Of a DNA stretch of 64,000 nt, positions 10,290 to 21,300 are shown piece after piece. Position 1 is the stretch's first letter. Every line of letters starts with the position of its first letter. The notes beneath the pieces were generated by a model. It was not told the origin of the DNA, made no database searches, and saw only the letters and a list, made by a program, of their open reading frames with translations. Location: contig OY744472.1 in NCBI GenBank assembly GCA_963556145.1, positions 1,302,001 through 1,366,000 on the forward strand. The letters are read 5' to 3'. This DNA comes from Hygrocybe punicea (taxonomy: Eukaryota > Basidiomycota > Agaricomycetes > Agaricales > Hygrophoraceae). Made by a program: the position numbers and the translations under genes.

Positions 10290-12730
10290 ATGGACGACGA
10301 AGCTGCAGAAATTGAGCTGGTGCGGTCTCTCACACGGTCTAGGCTGGTAGTGGGTTGCTGAAACTACGCTAGTTGGAACAAAACTTGAACAAGACCCGCC
10401 AAATATCACAGCGGATGACCTGTATGGGTTGGATTACTACTTCGATCGACATTCTCTGACTTGCCCAGTTCATCAGCCATTCTCACCGCTTTCGACGGCC
10501 GGTTAGCCAAGCTCGAAAAGTCAATTTTACCCCTTTACACGTCTACGCAAGTATTGAATAAACGAGGAAACAGTGCGTCAACGTGATTCATTCGCGGTGG
10601 TCGTTCTCGTTGTGATTGAGCGAGCAATAGACATCGAGAAGGCTTTGCTGAAGATTGACGAGGTTGCTAGTAATCAAGAGGACATTGCGACCGAAGAAGC
10701 ACTCATATTGCGTGGGTGAGTCAACGATAAATATTTCGGTCATCTTTCTCGTTCACTCACTCACTCCCTGCCAGGCCCCAACCGGGTCAGTTAAACGCGT
10801 ACAAGGACGCTCTCGACCGTCTCAATGCCAGCATCGCGTTCAAGTCTTCCGAACGTGACTCCCGGGAGATGGTTTGTATTTGTTTTTACTACGGTGCCAA
10901 TGTTTCTGACGCCCACCTTCAGGCTCGTCTCCTAGAAACAGGCGCTAGAAAACTGACCCAAATGTACACCAAGCTTGTAGCTGAGGGTTCTTCTGGATCT
11001 ACCCCGGCCCCTGGGTCGGAACTCATTGTCTCCCCCTTACCCGTTGCCCTCCTGTCCTCTCTTCGCCCCGTGGTCGCCTTTCTACGCACTCTCCCCCTCC
11101 CCTCCACGCACCCTTCTCATCCAGCCACCCCAGCAATCTTATCTACTCTGAGAGAGGCCCAACGGGGTTATGCTGATATGCGTGGGACTTGGAGTAGAAA
11201 ATGCCTTGAAGCACAGGGGAAACGGATTATTGACCGTGCAGAGACGGTGGATCCCATAACCTCTGGAAAAGATTTCAGTCGTTGGGTCGAAACCTTACTT
11301 TCTGTAGCGGAGGTACATACTTCTCCCTTACATTCTTCTCCCTTTTGTGTTCTCTGATCCGACCTTTTTTCAAGGAGGAATATAATCTTATGACTGATCT
11401 CTCACCACTTCCGATACCGTCTGCTCTCGCATCAACCTATGCCGCCTTGCTCAACCCTCTGCTAATCCTCTTCAGCGAGACCATCGCATCCCTGATCTCC
11501 CTGATCAAGCGCTCACTTCACAAATATACATTCCTTGCACTGGCTTCGTACGAATTTCTATCTGGCATTCAGCTGCGGTGGGATGTTTTACTCGCGCGAC
11601 GGGGCGGGGCGGGGCCGGAGGGGGTGCGCAAGGATAAGGAATCCAATGAACTCAAGGACGGGTTGCACGCCCTTCGCGCGGTATGTCTACGCAGCTTCCC
11701 AGAGTTCTTGGCGGATGTGAAGATAGCAGGGACTGGAAAAGGTAGTGAGCTTAGCACTGGTTTGGCCGATTTCACGGTTTCGGTGAGTTTTCTCTCACAA
11801 TGTTGTTGCGCAGTTGGGGATGTGAGGCTTGCGTTTCGATCACATTCTCCTGTACATAGACTGTCACCTATCTCGGAAGAATTCCCGAAGTCAAAACCGC
11901 CGTTGGGTCAGCTTTGGTCGCCCTTGGTGATGGTAACTGGAAGATGGGGGAGGGTGTCCAAGTGGGCAAAGGACCAAAGCTGGGTGAAGCCGACGGACAA
12001 ACTGTAACAGAACATTTCATTTGTTTGTCTGCCATTCTCCCCTCGATGTCTTCTTCTAATGCCGTTCTATATATTATGCTAGATGATGCCGTGGCGACAG
12101 CCATCAACAGCCTCACGGCACTCTCGCGCACGGGGAAACGTCCCGCTTTCTCCGCTATATTCATGTTGAACAACGTCTCGTATCTGCGAAACCATATTCT
12201 TTTGCAACCTACGAACCCCGCTCTGCTCGATTTACTCTCCAAGCCGACTCAAGAATTGCTCAACTCCAACTTCCGCACAACCAAGTCTGCATACTTTGAC
12301 GCCAACTTCTCACCACTGATGCAGGCACTCACGGATGCACAGGTGGTAGGGGCGAAGGGTAAAGCGGCAACAAAGGAGAAGTTCACGCGGTTCTTTGATT
12401 TGTTGGAAGAAGTAACTGAAAGGCATCGGATGGTGCGGGTGCTGGAGGATGATGAAGAAGGGAGGGAGACTGTTAAGGAGGAGGTTGTGAAGCTCATCGT
12501 TCCGTCGTTGCAGAAGTTTATGCAGAAGGGAAAAGAGAAGGAGTTTAGCAAGAGTTTGTATTCTCGTCTCTTCTTGCAATGTTTACGACTGACTAAAGTA
12601 TGTTCGCAGATCCTCAGAAATGTGAGTATTTTTGGTTGTTGGTGTTCCTCGCAAATCGTTTGATTTTGGTTCAGACATCAAGATGTCCCCGGATGAAGTG
12701 GAAACTCAGATAAAAAGTTTCTACCGATAA
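10290..12730 (+). CDS. EXO70: Exocyst complex subunit Exo70
   Basis: Exo70 binds phosphoinositides and tethers secretory vesicles at the plasma membrane. Eleven exons were placed: 10290-10319, 10373-10421, 10477-10572, 10631-10715, 10775-10871, 10923-11312, 11375-11782, 11860-12022, 12083-12553, 12610-12621 and 12675-12730. The spliced length is 1857 nt, exactly 618 codons plus stop; yeast Exo70 has 623 residues. Family hallmarks are the N-terminal coiled coil (LEQNLNKTRQISQRMTSIL, LAKLEKSILPLYTSTQVLNK) and the C-terminal EFSKNPQKYIKMSP signature, split over exons 9-11. Exon 1 encodes only ten residues (MDDEAAEIEL) and exon 10 is just 12 nt. It is divergent from TRL1 and convergent with the MIS12-like gene. 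Confidence 0.93.
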
Positions 12731-12941
12731 TGCGGATAATGTCACTTGTGCTACGGCTTCCCAAAATATGAACACTGCACTGTTACTGAGTGAAGTCTTT
12801 GAATATTTATCATGGTGTAGTGGCAATCAACCCAGTCACCAGAACCTGTCGTGAAACCCAGGAAACTTTTGAGAGTCACACCTGCACAGCAAGTCCACTC
12901 CTTCGAATTCGCGGCAATCCCTCACCTCATTTAAAATGGCT

Positions 12942-13919
12942 TTATTGAGGCTGATCACTGTCGATTTCCATACTACCATCCCCTGTGTCGGTTTCCGGTA
13001 TGGAAACCTTCCCCTCCGCCACCAAGGCCGCTCTCATACCCTCAACCGTCCCGACTTCCTCTACCCGCATAACCAGTTCGCCCACTGCCGAGCTCCCCTC
13101 CACCCCGTCCTGCCGCCGTGCCTTCGCTACCAACTGTTCCACAGCCCAGTCAAGGTACCCGGTCTTGCCTGTCTCCCACTGGCGCTTTCCGGGGTCCGTG
13201 AGCTGGAACTGCGTGAGGGCGGTCATGGCTGCGGAATCGAGAGTTGGAAGGGCAGACATGGACGCCCACAGAGCGGTCAGCTGCTCGGGAAAGCCATTAA
13301 AGGCATCGAGGGTGGGGTCGTCGAGAAATGCGATGCGATCGAGGCGTGTTTGCGATAAGCGGCGTTGGACGTTGGACTTGCGTACAGCGCGGGTATACAG
13401 CCGGTTCAGGCGGCGATGCTGCATTTCCCAAATGTGAAACGATGATGGTGGCTTCCCATTGGAAGGACTTACATTCTCGATTTGCCGCCGCAGGACGGCA
13501 AGTTCGTCCATTAATTCCTGCTCGCGTTCTGGTGGATACGAGAGGTCCAAGTTTGCTTGGTGAGGCACGACGATGGGCAAGTCTGGAGGGAATGTGAAGA
13601 TATTCCGTAGTGACCATGCTTCGAAGAAGTCGAAAGCTACGTCTGTGTGGTACTCGAGGAGTGTCTGAAAAGCGATGAGTCCTTGCTCAACTTCCTGCGT
13701 GCCGTCCCAACGCCCGCCGACTTTCTCAGCTCGCTGGTCAGCCCAACGCTGAAGAAATTCCTCCATTGCGTTAACAGCATCGGCCACTGCAGTATTGCCG
13801 CTGTTGATGATGTCGTCGAGAAGCAGCTGTGGAGAAAATCCCAGAATCTCTGGAAGTAAAACCGACGGCACGGCTTTGGGAAGACGTGGTGGTGGTTGCT
13901 TCGCTGCCGCGTTGCTCAT
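12942..13919 (-). CDS. MIS12: Mis12/Mtw1-like kinetochore protein
   Basis: The N-terminus reads LLPEILGFSPQLLLDDIINS then VADAVNAMEEFLQRW, the conserved helical core of Mis12/Mtw1. That protein organises the MIND complex linking the inner kinetochore to Ndc80. The middle is predicted coiled coil (residues about 125-200), and the acidic C-terminus ends MEIDSDQPQ. The open frame of 325 codons hides a likely 54-nt intron (13419-13472, GTAAGT to GCAG) that keeps the frame and has no stop; splicing joins QIEN to HRRLNRLY and gives 307 residues. The start at 13919 is the first Met and fits the family. It converges on EXO70 with 211 bp between stops. Confidence 0.85.
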   Translation of the reverse strand: MSNAAAKQPPPRLPKAVPSVLLPEILGFSPQLLLDDIINSGNTAVADAVNAMEEFLQRWADQRAEKVGGRWDGTQEVEQGLIAFQTLLEYHTDVAFDFFEAWSLRNIFTFPPDLPIVVPHQANLDLSYPPEREQELMDELAVLRRQIENVSPSNGKPPSSFHIWEMQHRRLNRLYTRAVRKSNVQRRLSQTRLDRIAFLDDPTLDAFNGFPEQLTALWASMSALPTLDSAAMTALTQFQLTDPGKRQWETGKTGYLDWAVEQLVAKARRQDGVEGSSAVGELVMRVEEVGTVEGMRAALVAEGKVSIPETDTGDGSMEIDSDQPQ

Positions 13920-14249
13920 CGGGTGAGGTTTCTAAGTGTTGCGGCATAACATAGACAAACAAGTTTCGCGGACCACAGAAATTTTGAACATTGGAAATGT
14001 GCCCGTTTTCATAAGTTATTCAAATAACACCCCGTATACACACTTGTTACCCATTGCTTCCCCGAAGACCCAACAATAGAAGACGGAAGGAATCAAAAAA
14101 GATCAACAATACTACAAACGGATTTGAATTCTGGATTCAGTGGGACTGCCGCCTATCACTGACACTGACATCGTATTGATGTCCAATTTATTGCGGGCAA
14201 CGTTGCGCACATGCAGCACTATCCTTGTCGTCAAAACGCTGTGCATGAC
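13920..14249. other. Intergenic region
   Basis: No gene or repeat recognised. It should hold the MIS12 promoter and the terminator of the minus-strand 7TM gene. Confidence 0.4.
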
Positions 14250-15727
14250 CACTTGAAATCTGGGACAAAAAAGTTAAGCCAATCGATCAGGAAACTGAGG
14301 CAAAAAACAGGCCCACGTCTGGAAAAGGGGTGCGAGATCTGGCTAAAGAGCAATCTGTCAGCGTTGGGTCTGTTATAGGGAGAGATGATATACCGGTCCT
14401 GCAGACACGACTGCGATGTTGCCTCCGGTGATGACTTTCTTTGAATGAGAATCATTACCGTTGGTGAGATATGGTTGAAACTCACAGAAGATGTAGATAA
14501 AGTACAATAACCCATCCCCATAAAGTGTCTTCACCAAAGGATTTTTCAAGTTACGAATTGTCGTTACTCCTCTGTAGAGAGTGAGAGCAATGACGACTAC
14601 GCCGATATCGATTATGATGAGCCACTTCATGACCGGAAAATCCGATCACTTACTTGTCTCCTGTACCAGAAGCAAAACAAAATTGTTGAAGGCAATCTTG
14701 CTGCCGGCGGTTATAAAACAGCCACCCATTGATGGTATCGCAGACGGGCCAACTGTAGAATCTGTAAGTACATACGTCTGATATCAAGGCAAAGAAGAGC
14801 GTACATCGTACAGAGCGTAGGTATAATTCGGCGATAACGACATTTGGTATGTTTAATGCCTATTGTACAACGTCAGGTCGGATTGAACATATATCATAGG
14901 AGAGTTACCACACCACAAATAGTGCCACTAGGAACTTGAGCATTAGTTTGCTATTGCCGTATATTGCATAGGTCCGCAGGTAGAGGATTACTTGGAACAC
15001 AGTTGCTTAACTTAGCTCTCAATGCAATGAGCATACTACTAACCCTCAGCCGTGACAGTGATAATTAAGGTCATCCCTGGAGGTCGAAATATTTCAGAAA
15101 CGGAAAGAGATTGAATGTTTGTTGCCCACTTACATACTGTTACGATGTAAAGAGACAAGCATCTCTGTTGAATTCATGTGATATCCGAATGGCAGAAAAG
15201 GGAGAAAACTTGCGTTCGGGGGTAAGTTATGGGTTGTTGTTACTGAGATGGATGCCATCAATCCCAAGTTGCGTCAGAAAGAAAAGGCTTACGGTACAGA
15301 ATCAAAGGGACGCAAACAAAGGTCAGATAACGTTCGATGAGGAACAACGTTGTGCCAAAGCCCAATTTTGATTTCCAGATTAAAGTTATCTGTGAACTCA
15401 TTAATGATTACGCCGCAAAAGATACATGGATTGCAGAGTGGCATACCTCGCGGTTAAGGGTAAGGAAATAATCGTAAACCTGGATCCGATGAGTACATCT
15501 ACAGTTCTATAATAATAAATGGAATACACACCAAAATTGTCAGGCTGGCCACTTCGCGGAAGATTGATCTCACGTCGCATCACACAACTGGCGTCGAGGA
15601 CATACCGTGCATATACTACACAAGAGTTTTGATCAAGTTGTAACATTAATAGACCATGACGACACTTTACCTTCACTATCTGGCCATGCAGAAGAGCTGT
15701 CACGAGCGAGGCAAAGGAATTATCCAT
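14250..15727 (-). CDS. DUF6533-type multipass membrane protein, many exons
   Basis: Exon fragments in order match the DUF6533/6534 family of mushroom seven-helix membrane proteins of unknown function. They are a start MDNSFASLVTALLHGQIVK at 15727; VYDYFLTLNRE (15479-15447); ITLIWKSKLGFGTTLFLIER with RYLTFVCVPLILY (about 15385-15290); VILYLRTYAIYGNSKLMLKF (about 15000-14930); a segment ending AFNNFVLLLVQ near 14650; and IIIDIGVVVIALTLYRG with NPLVKTLYGDGLLYFIYIF (14620-14470). Introns with GT-AG ends separate them. The join between the first exon and the VYDYF exon is unclear in phase, so the start may be wrong or damaged. The 3' end near 14250-14400 is also tentative. Confidence 0.6.
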
Positions 15728-17110
15728 CTTTCCGCGCGGAGTAGTCGTCCAGGGCTGAAGTTTGAACTTGGAGACATGGCGGATATGCTAGAGTTAAATA
15801 GCCAGACTCAAATTTATGTCTTTCGCACAGTTTGTCACCGCCCGAGCGTTACGTGAAAATGTGAAAAGGGTCTAGATTCGATGTTCAGCACGCGCTACTT
15901 CCAGGGTCGTGTGGTCGTTGACATCTTCAGCCTGTGGGCCATACGTCTCTTCGAGTCGGTATGGCGTCTGAAAATATGACCACCTGTTATTAGGGACCCA
16001 CTGAGTCTTGGACAGGCTATAGAATTACGGTCGGTCTGTAACAAAGGGTCCGGTGTTTGGATCAGAGTCACACGGTCCGAAGTCCGGCGACTCCGAACGC
16101 GTACTATCAGTCGACAACGATATTTCTTGAATCATTTTGTCAGTGCAGAACACTAACGAGCCTCGATACTCACTGCTGCTGGTCGCTACATGCTTCTGAC
16201 CGACCACTGAACGGTAGTAAACGACAACTTGAACTTGGACTGGCGGCGCCCTTGGACGACCTTGGCATCATTCTTTTCGGAGATCTGACCCAAGCAGTAT
16301 ACCCCAAGATCAACTCCTTGGTTCAGAACAATCACCACTCCTCATTCAGTAACACCTCTGTCGAACCTGATAGCGCCCTGTCTCGAAAGACTTCTAGGAA
16401 CGGACTCGGATGCAGTGATGGTTGCCAGCGCCGCTGGATCACGCGACCAATACTGTGAACTTCTGAGTTGTCCAGTATTCATTGAAGTAGAAACCAATAT
16501 TACAATGACCCAGGCGATCTCGCGGCGAACATATTACATGTGCCAAACTTGGTGAGTCCGTATCGTAAATAGTATTGTATCAATCGTCTGATGCTCTATC
16601 GTTTTATGAGTATGTGGGGCAAGTGATGAAGCTTCGATGAAGTTTACATCAAACACATGCAGACAAGAGAGGCAATGCCGGATATCAATATATCAATGTT
16701 GAACTTTATGACACTGTCAATGTGGTCAGGCAACTAGCTCATAGAGCCCGCGAATTAGGCGTGATGTTCCCGAATACGCTGCATCGGCGGTCTAATCGAC
16801 GTCAATGCAAAGCAGCCAGTGTCCACACAGGAGACGTATCACGAATGACCTGCCTTTTACTGTTGGATCACAGAACCACTGCGGAAGCTTTGTTGGCTGC
16901 AAGATCAACCATTACCCCTGTTCAAGTGATCGACAAACATCGACAAAAACTGTGCAACTGCATATTTATCCTTCACCCCATATCTAGGTCTTCATGCTGG
17001 CTTGCAAGTCCTCACAGATCATAATTATATATATTTCGAGAAATAAACTTCAGTCATAAAGAACCTATTGATAAAAAATACCAACCAATCCATGTTGGAA
17101 TGAAACCTGC
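15728..17110. other. Gene-poor region with possible decayed coding pieces
   Basis: On the minus strand, 16207-15880 can be read as a serine/acid-rich tail (SLSTDSTRSESPDFGP, then, after a possible intron, PYRLEETYGPQAED and a stop at about 15878). It would suit the C-terminal tail of a membrane protein, but no matching upstream domain is recognisable in 16210-17110. I cannot support a gene here. Confidence 0.3.
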
Positions 17111-17119
17111 TATATTTCA

Positions 17120-17990
17120 CAGAATGTGGCATCCTCTCATGTAGTCAGGCCATGTTCTCCCCTGGCCAACCGTCGCCGGTTTCTTGGTTTCCGGAATGAG
17201 CGGTTCAAACTTCCAGCGCTGGAACGGAAGCTGCCCATTGTGGTCTACTGGTTGATCAGAAAGTATAAATCCTGCGAGAACTGGTGTTCCGTCATGGAAC
17301 GTTTGCACAGACGATGCTGTGCTCTTCAAGAAGGTCTTTTCGTTGTCTTCACGACGGAGGGCATCGTAAGCCGAACGTGTCCGCCCCATATCTGGAGCTA
17401 GAACGATCGACCGCGTGAGTATTGTATGAGGCACGTAAGCTGAGAATCTCCAGACTTACTTGAATACCCGGTTCCTTTGATCCTGCGTGAAGGGCGAATT
17501 TGTACGTAGTATATGGCCAAATGATTCTGATGGAACGAAATATGAATGGAACGTGAGCATGGGGACAACTGCACACAAGAACGATTATTTATACCTGACC
17601 ACGTCCGGATTATCTGATTCGACCTCTATCTTCCAGGATATTTGGACCCCACAAGCTTCGTCCCGTTGTGGCCACGGATTGCAACCAGGCTTATGTACTA
17701 ATCATGTTCAACATTGCGAATCGAGAATCCTTCGCCGAGGTGGGAGAAATCCCACTGCTGATTCTCCTTCCCTGTGTAATCATAACAGCCTGATAGGAAA
17801 ATAAATTTTGAATCAGTTGGTAAATTATGTAGAGAAAACGAACAAAGTTGCAATAACCTATAAATGCAATTCCGTTACGGTCTGACATGTCGATAACTGT
17901 GCCGCTCTTTGTGTTTCGAAGGGCATAAACGCCCGGCTTGAACGGTGGAGGAGGCTGAGGAGAAGACACATTGTTCTGTACTTCAGACAT
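17120..17990 (-). CDS. Beta-trefoil (ricin-B-like) lectin-type protein, possibly damaged
   Basis: From the start at 17990 the protein opens MSEVQNN, a proline patch, then PGVYALRNTKSGTVIDMSD. After a splice (17858/17790) it continues CYDYTGKENQQWDFSHLG. The NQQW box is the QxW motif of beta-trefoil lectin domains, and PGxYxLRNxxSGTVIDxS is a common first strand in mushroom lectin-like proteins. Later exons contain CGVQISWKIEVESDNPDVV, YTTYKFALHAGSKEPG and GQLPFQRWKFEPL. A TAG follows the first QxW repeat (about 17719) and the next segment is in another frame, so either an intron was missed or there is a frameshift. Such proteins bind glycans and are often cytosolic, without a signal peptide as here. 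A TATA box lies just upstream. Confidence 0.6.
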
Positions 17991-18035
17991 GAAGGGACGA
18001 GTTTGGGCAAGCACGGCCTTCAACTTGCCCCTGCT

Positions 18036-18043
18036 TATTTATA
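18036..18043 (-). promoter_or_regulatory. TATA box of the lectin-like gene
   Basis: TATAAATA on the minus strand, 46-53 bp upstream of the start codon at 17990, a plausible position for a core promoter with a short 5' leader. Confidence 0.55.
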
Positions 18044-18326
18044 GCTATTGGCTGTCACAGGTCCTGATCGCGCCCGTCCTAACAGAGCGCGTTGCAAATA
18101 GACGCACCTAAACACAATCTGGAAGGTTCTTGGGTGGTTTGGGACCATGCCCGAAAACTGAACTTTTGTCCTCTCCGTCCCTAAAAACTTGAACAAGACA
18201 AATCGGCCAAATGTAAAACCTAAATTTGAATTTACAGCCGTTTGTGATGATCTTGGCACTCGCGGAATTTTTGCGTATAAGGAAACTCGGACTTAGAAAT
18301 TTTTTACTTGTCATTCTACTACTTGA

Positions 18327-21300
18327 ATGGCACGACCTCGTAAAAAAAGACGCCAACCCAGCATCATCACCAGTGATGTTGACCATCGTTTCTCTCTTTC
18401 TGAGGGTGAATCTGACACCTCTGCTGCATCCAATCGTTCGTCCGATGTCCTCGTTCCCAGCAAACACTCGAAGCGTGCAACCGTTCCATCAGTAGATCTA
18501 CACTTTCTTATTTTGGCTTTGCGCGGCTTTGTGCTTATTTAGTCAAGCTTATGCTTTTGTCAGTGGACTTAACCCGACTTATCAAAGCTTTTCAAATGCT
18601 TTTTGCTTATTCAATTGGACTGGTGCTTTCGAGTTGATCAGTGAGCGGGGAGCATCAACAAGCAATTTTGTGACTATGATGGTCTACGTATTGGTTGACA
18701 TATAGTAACTATTAAGAATGGAATTCGGCTCTGTCTTCTGGGAGGAGAATCGACTCGGACACGGTAGCTGATCACTATACAGTACCCCAACTTCAAATGT
18801 GCCCCCCGTATCCAATTCTTTTAAAAAACGTACCTAGTGAAGTGGCGGTGGGTGCCCCACTCCCGCTGCACGTTTCCTCTTCTCCCATGGGTGCCCGTTA
18901 TTGTCCCTTGCTGTTGCCTGTGTCGTGGTTTGAACTGGTCGCAACTCAAAATCGCTAAGTCCTTCCTTTGGCTTTGTTTGTACACGGTTCAACTTAGACA
19001 ACAACCATTGACGGAAGAGCACCCAAGGTAAGTAAGTCACTTTCTTCTTTATTCATGAATTAATATTAAGACTTTTACTTTCACTCTAAAGCCGCCACCA
19101 TCAACCCCAAATCCACTGGAAGGATTCATACTCAGAACACCGCTACGCAACAGCAACAAATGGCTCTTTTTCAGCCAAGTTCACGCTAAATGGGGTGACA
19201 GCGTTGAAAAGTGTCTCAGGATGTGTGGATTGGAGGCATACGCTGATGCAACGGTTGGGTCTCTTGGAATCAAGTACCGTAAACGGACAACCATTGGCGT
19301 GGAGTTAGCGGCCAAGGTGAGAGCAACTTTATCCTGCCGCTCTCGCCCTCCCTATGTTGACGCTCCCTCAGCCAAAGCTCCTGTTGTTCCTCGACGAGCC
19401 GACCTCGGGACTTGATACGCAGAGCGCTTGGGCTACCATGTCGTTCCTTCGTAGTCTGGCCGTTGACCATGGACAGGCCATATTGTGCACGTACATTGTA
19501 GAGATTGATATCTCTCTGTGTGCGTATTCTCTTATTTTCCATTGTTACAGTTTACCTTATCTTCTTTACAATCCCACTTCACCATTTCTTCACCACAGTC
19601 CATTTATAGATACTATACAGTACCTATATAGTGGCTTGTGTACATAGTTACAAACAAGTTGAGTTTTGGGTTTTGACCCCAGGGACAACGATCTCGCACA
19701 CCCCGAATCCGCGCCTACCCAGGCCGCGTTCACCACATCTGGAGCCCACCGCGAGGAGTGTCAAGCTCACTTCACCTTTCCCTCTTTGAATTCACCATTT
19801 TTACACCTTTCTCTCTCTTTCTGGCAGCAACAGCGCCCCATAGTCAACAGCGCCCCGTATTCAACAGCATTTCGAACACCTCCAGTCTCCCACCAGCTCC
19901 TACACCCATTTCCGATGTTTTCAACCCCTTCATATTGTTTCTTCGTACCAGTTGCGCCCCCTGGGCTGCAGAACTCGGCCCTTTGGCCTTTTTGTCACGG
20001 CGTCACGGCCACGTCACACGGTGTTCAACATGCCCACCCCTTTGCATTTCCGTTTATTTACACTAGTCCTGCCCCCCACACGCGTTTCAACACCGCCAAC
20101 GGACTCGGAAGACGACGCCCCACAGATCCCGCTCGAAAGACCGGACCCGGAATGCCCCAAAACGGCTGCAACGAGCCCGTCCAACATGGAGCGTCACCCA
20201 CACGTCGAACGCAAAATGGAGACCCGGTAGTCGAAGGAAAGCGCGCGCATTGCAACGGCTGTTGCATGTGCAGTCCCAGGTACACCCGTCCTCGCCGTCC
20301 CCGCGGTTCCTGTGCAGGAAAACGCGTCCGCGCGCGCCAACGCAACGTTAATACGCGTATTGACGCGTCCCCACCCGTTTCCGCCTCGTTTCGGCCCCCG
20401 TCTTCGCGTACGCCCTCGCAATCGTCCCCAGGGGTGTTCCAACACACGCCGCCATCGTCTGCGCCCGCGCCGTCCCCGGAAAAATGCGTCCGCGCGCGCC
20501 AACGCAACGTTAACACGCGTATCGACGCGTCCCCCCTCGTCTCCGGCTCAAATGGAACCCCGTTTGCACCTACGGACACGCTGTCGTCCCCAGAGACGAA
20601 CCGTGATGCGCCCCTACCGTCTGCGCCCTCGCCAGCCTCAGGACGACCCGCCCACGCGCCCCAACGCGTCGAAAACACGCGTATCGACACAACCACCTCC
20701 GTTTCGCCCTCGTTTCGCCCGCCGTCACCGTCTACGCCCTCGCTGTCGTCCAAAGAGGCCAGCCGTGACATGCCCCCACCATTTGAGCCCGCGTCGTCCC
20801 CAGGAATCCGAGCTAGCGCCCTGCAGACGCCGTTTTCAACATCGGCCCCCGTTTCTGCCCCCATTCCACTCCCATTTCGCCTGCCGTCAGCGTCTACGCC
20901 CTCTCCGTCGTCCCCGGATGCAAGCCACGACGTACACCCGTCGTTTGAATGCACACCATCCCCAGGAAAACGCCTCCGCGCGCGCCCAAGGCCGATTTCC
21001 ACGCGTCCCGGCGCGTCTGCCTCCGTTTCACCCCCGTTTCGCCCCGCGTTCGCGTCCACGGCCTCGACGTCGTCCCTAGAGGCGAACCGTTACACGCCCC
21101 CGCCGTCTGTCCCCGCGCCGTCTCCAGAAAACCATGCCGACACTCAACGGACACCATTTTCGACCTGTCCCAGCGTATCCGCCCTCATTTCACCCTTGTG
21201 TCGCCAGCCGTCCACGTCTCCGCCCTCGCCGTCGTCCCCAGAGGCCATCCGTGACACGCCCCCGCCGTCTGAGCCCCCGCCGTCCCCAGAAACCCGCGCC

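Noticed and set aside
20058..21059. 333-codon open frame antisense to the LTR element A ORF
   Set aside because: It mirrors the GC-rich repeat region; the codon pattern follows the sense repeats, there is no domain, and the sense frame is longer and ends in an ordered coiled coil.
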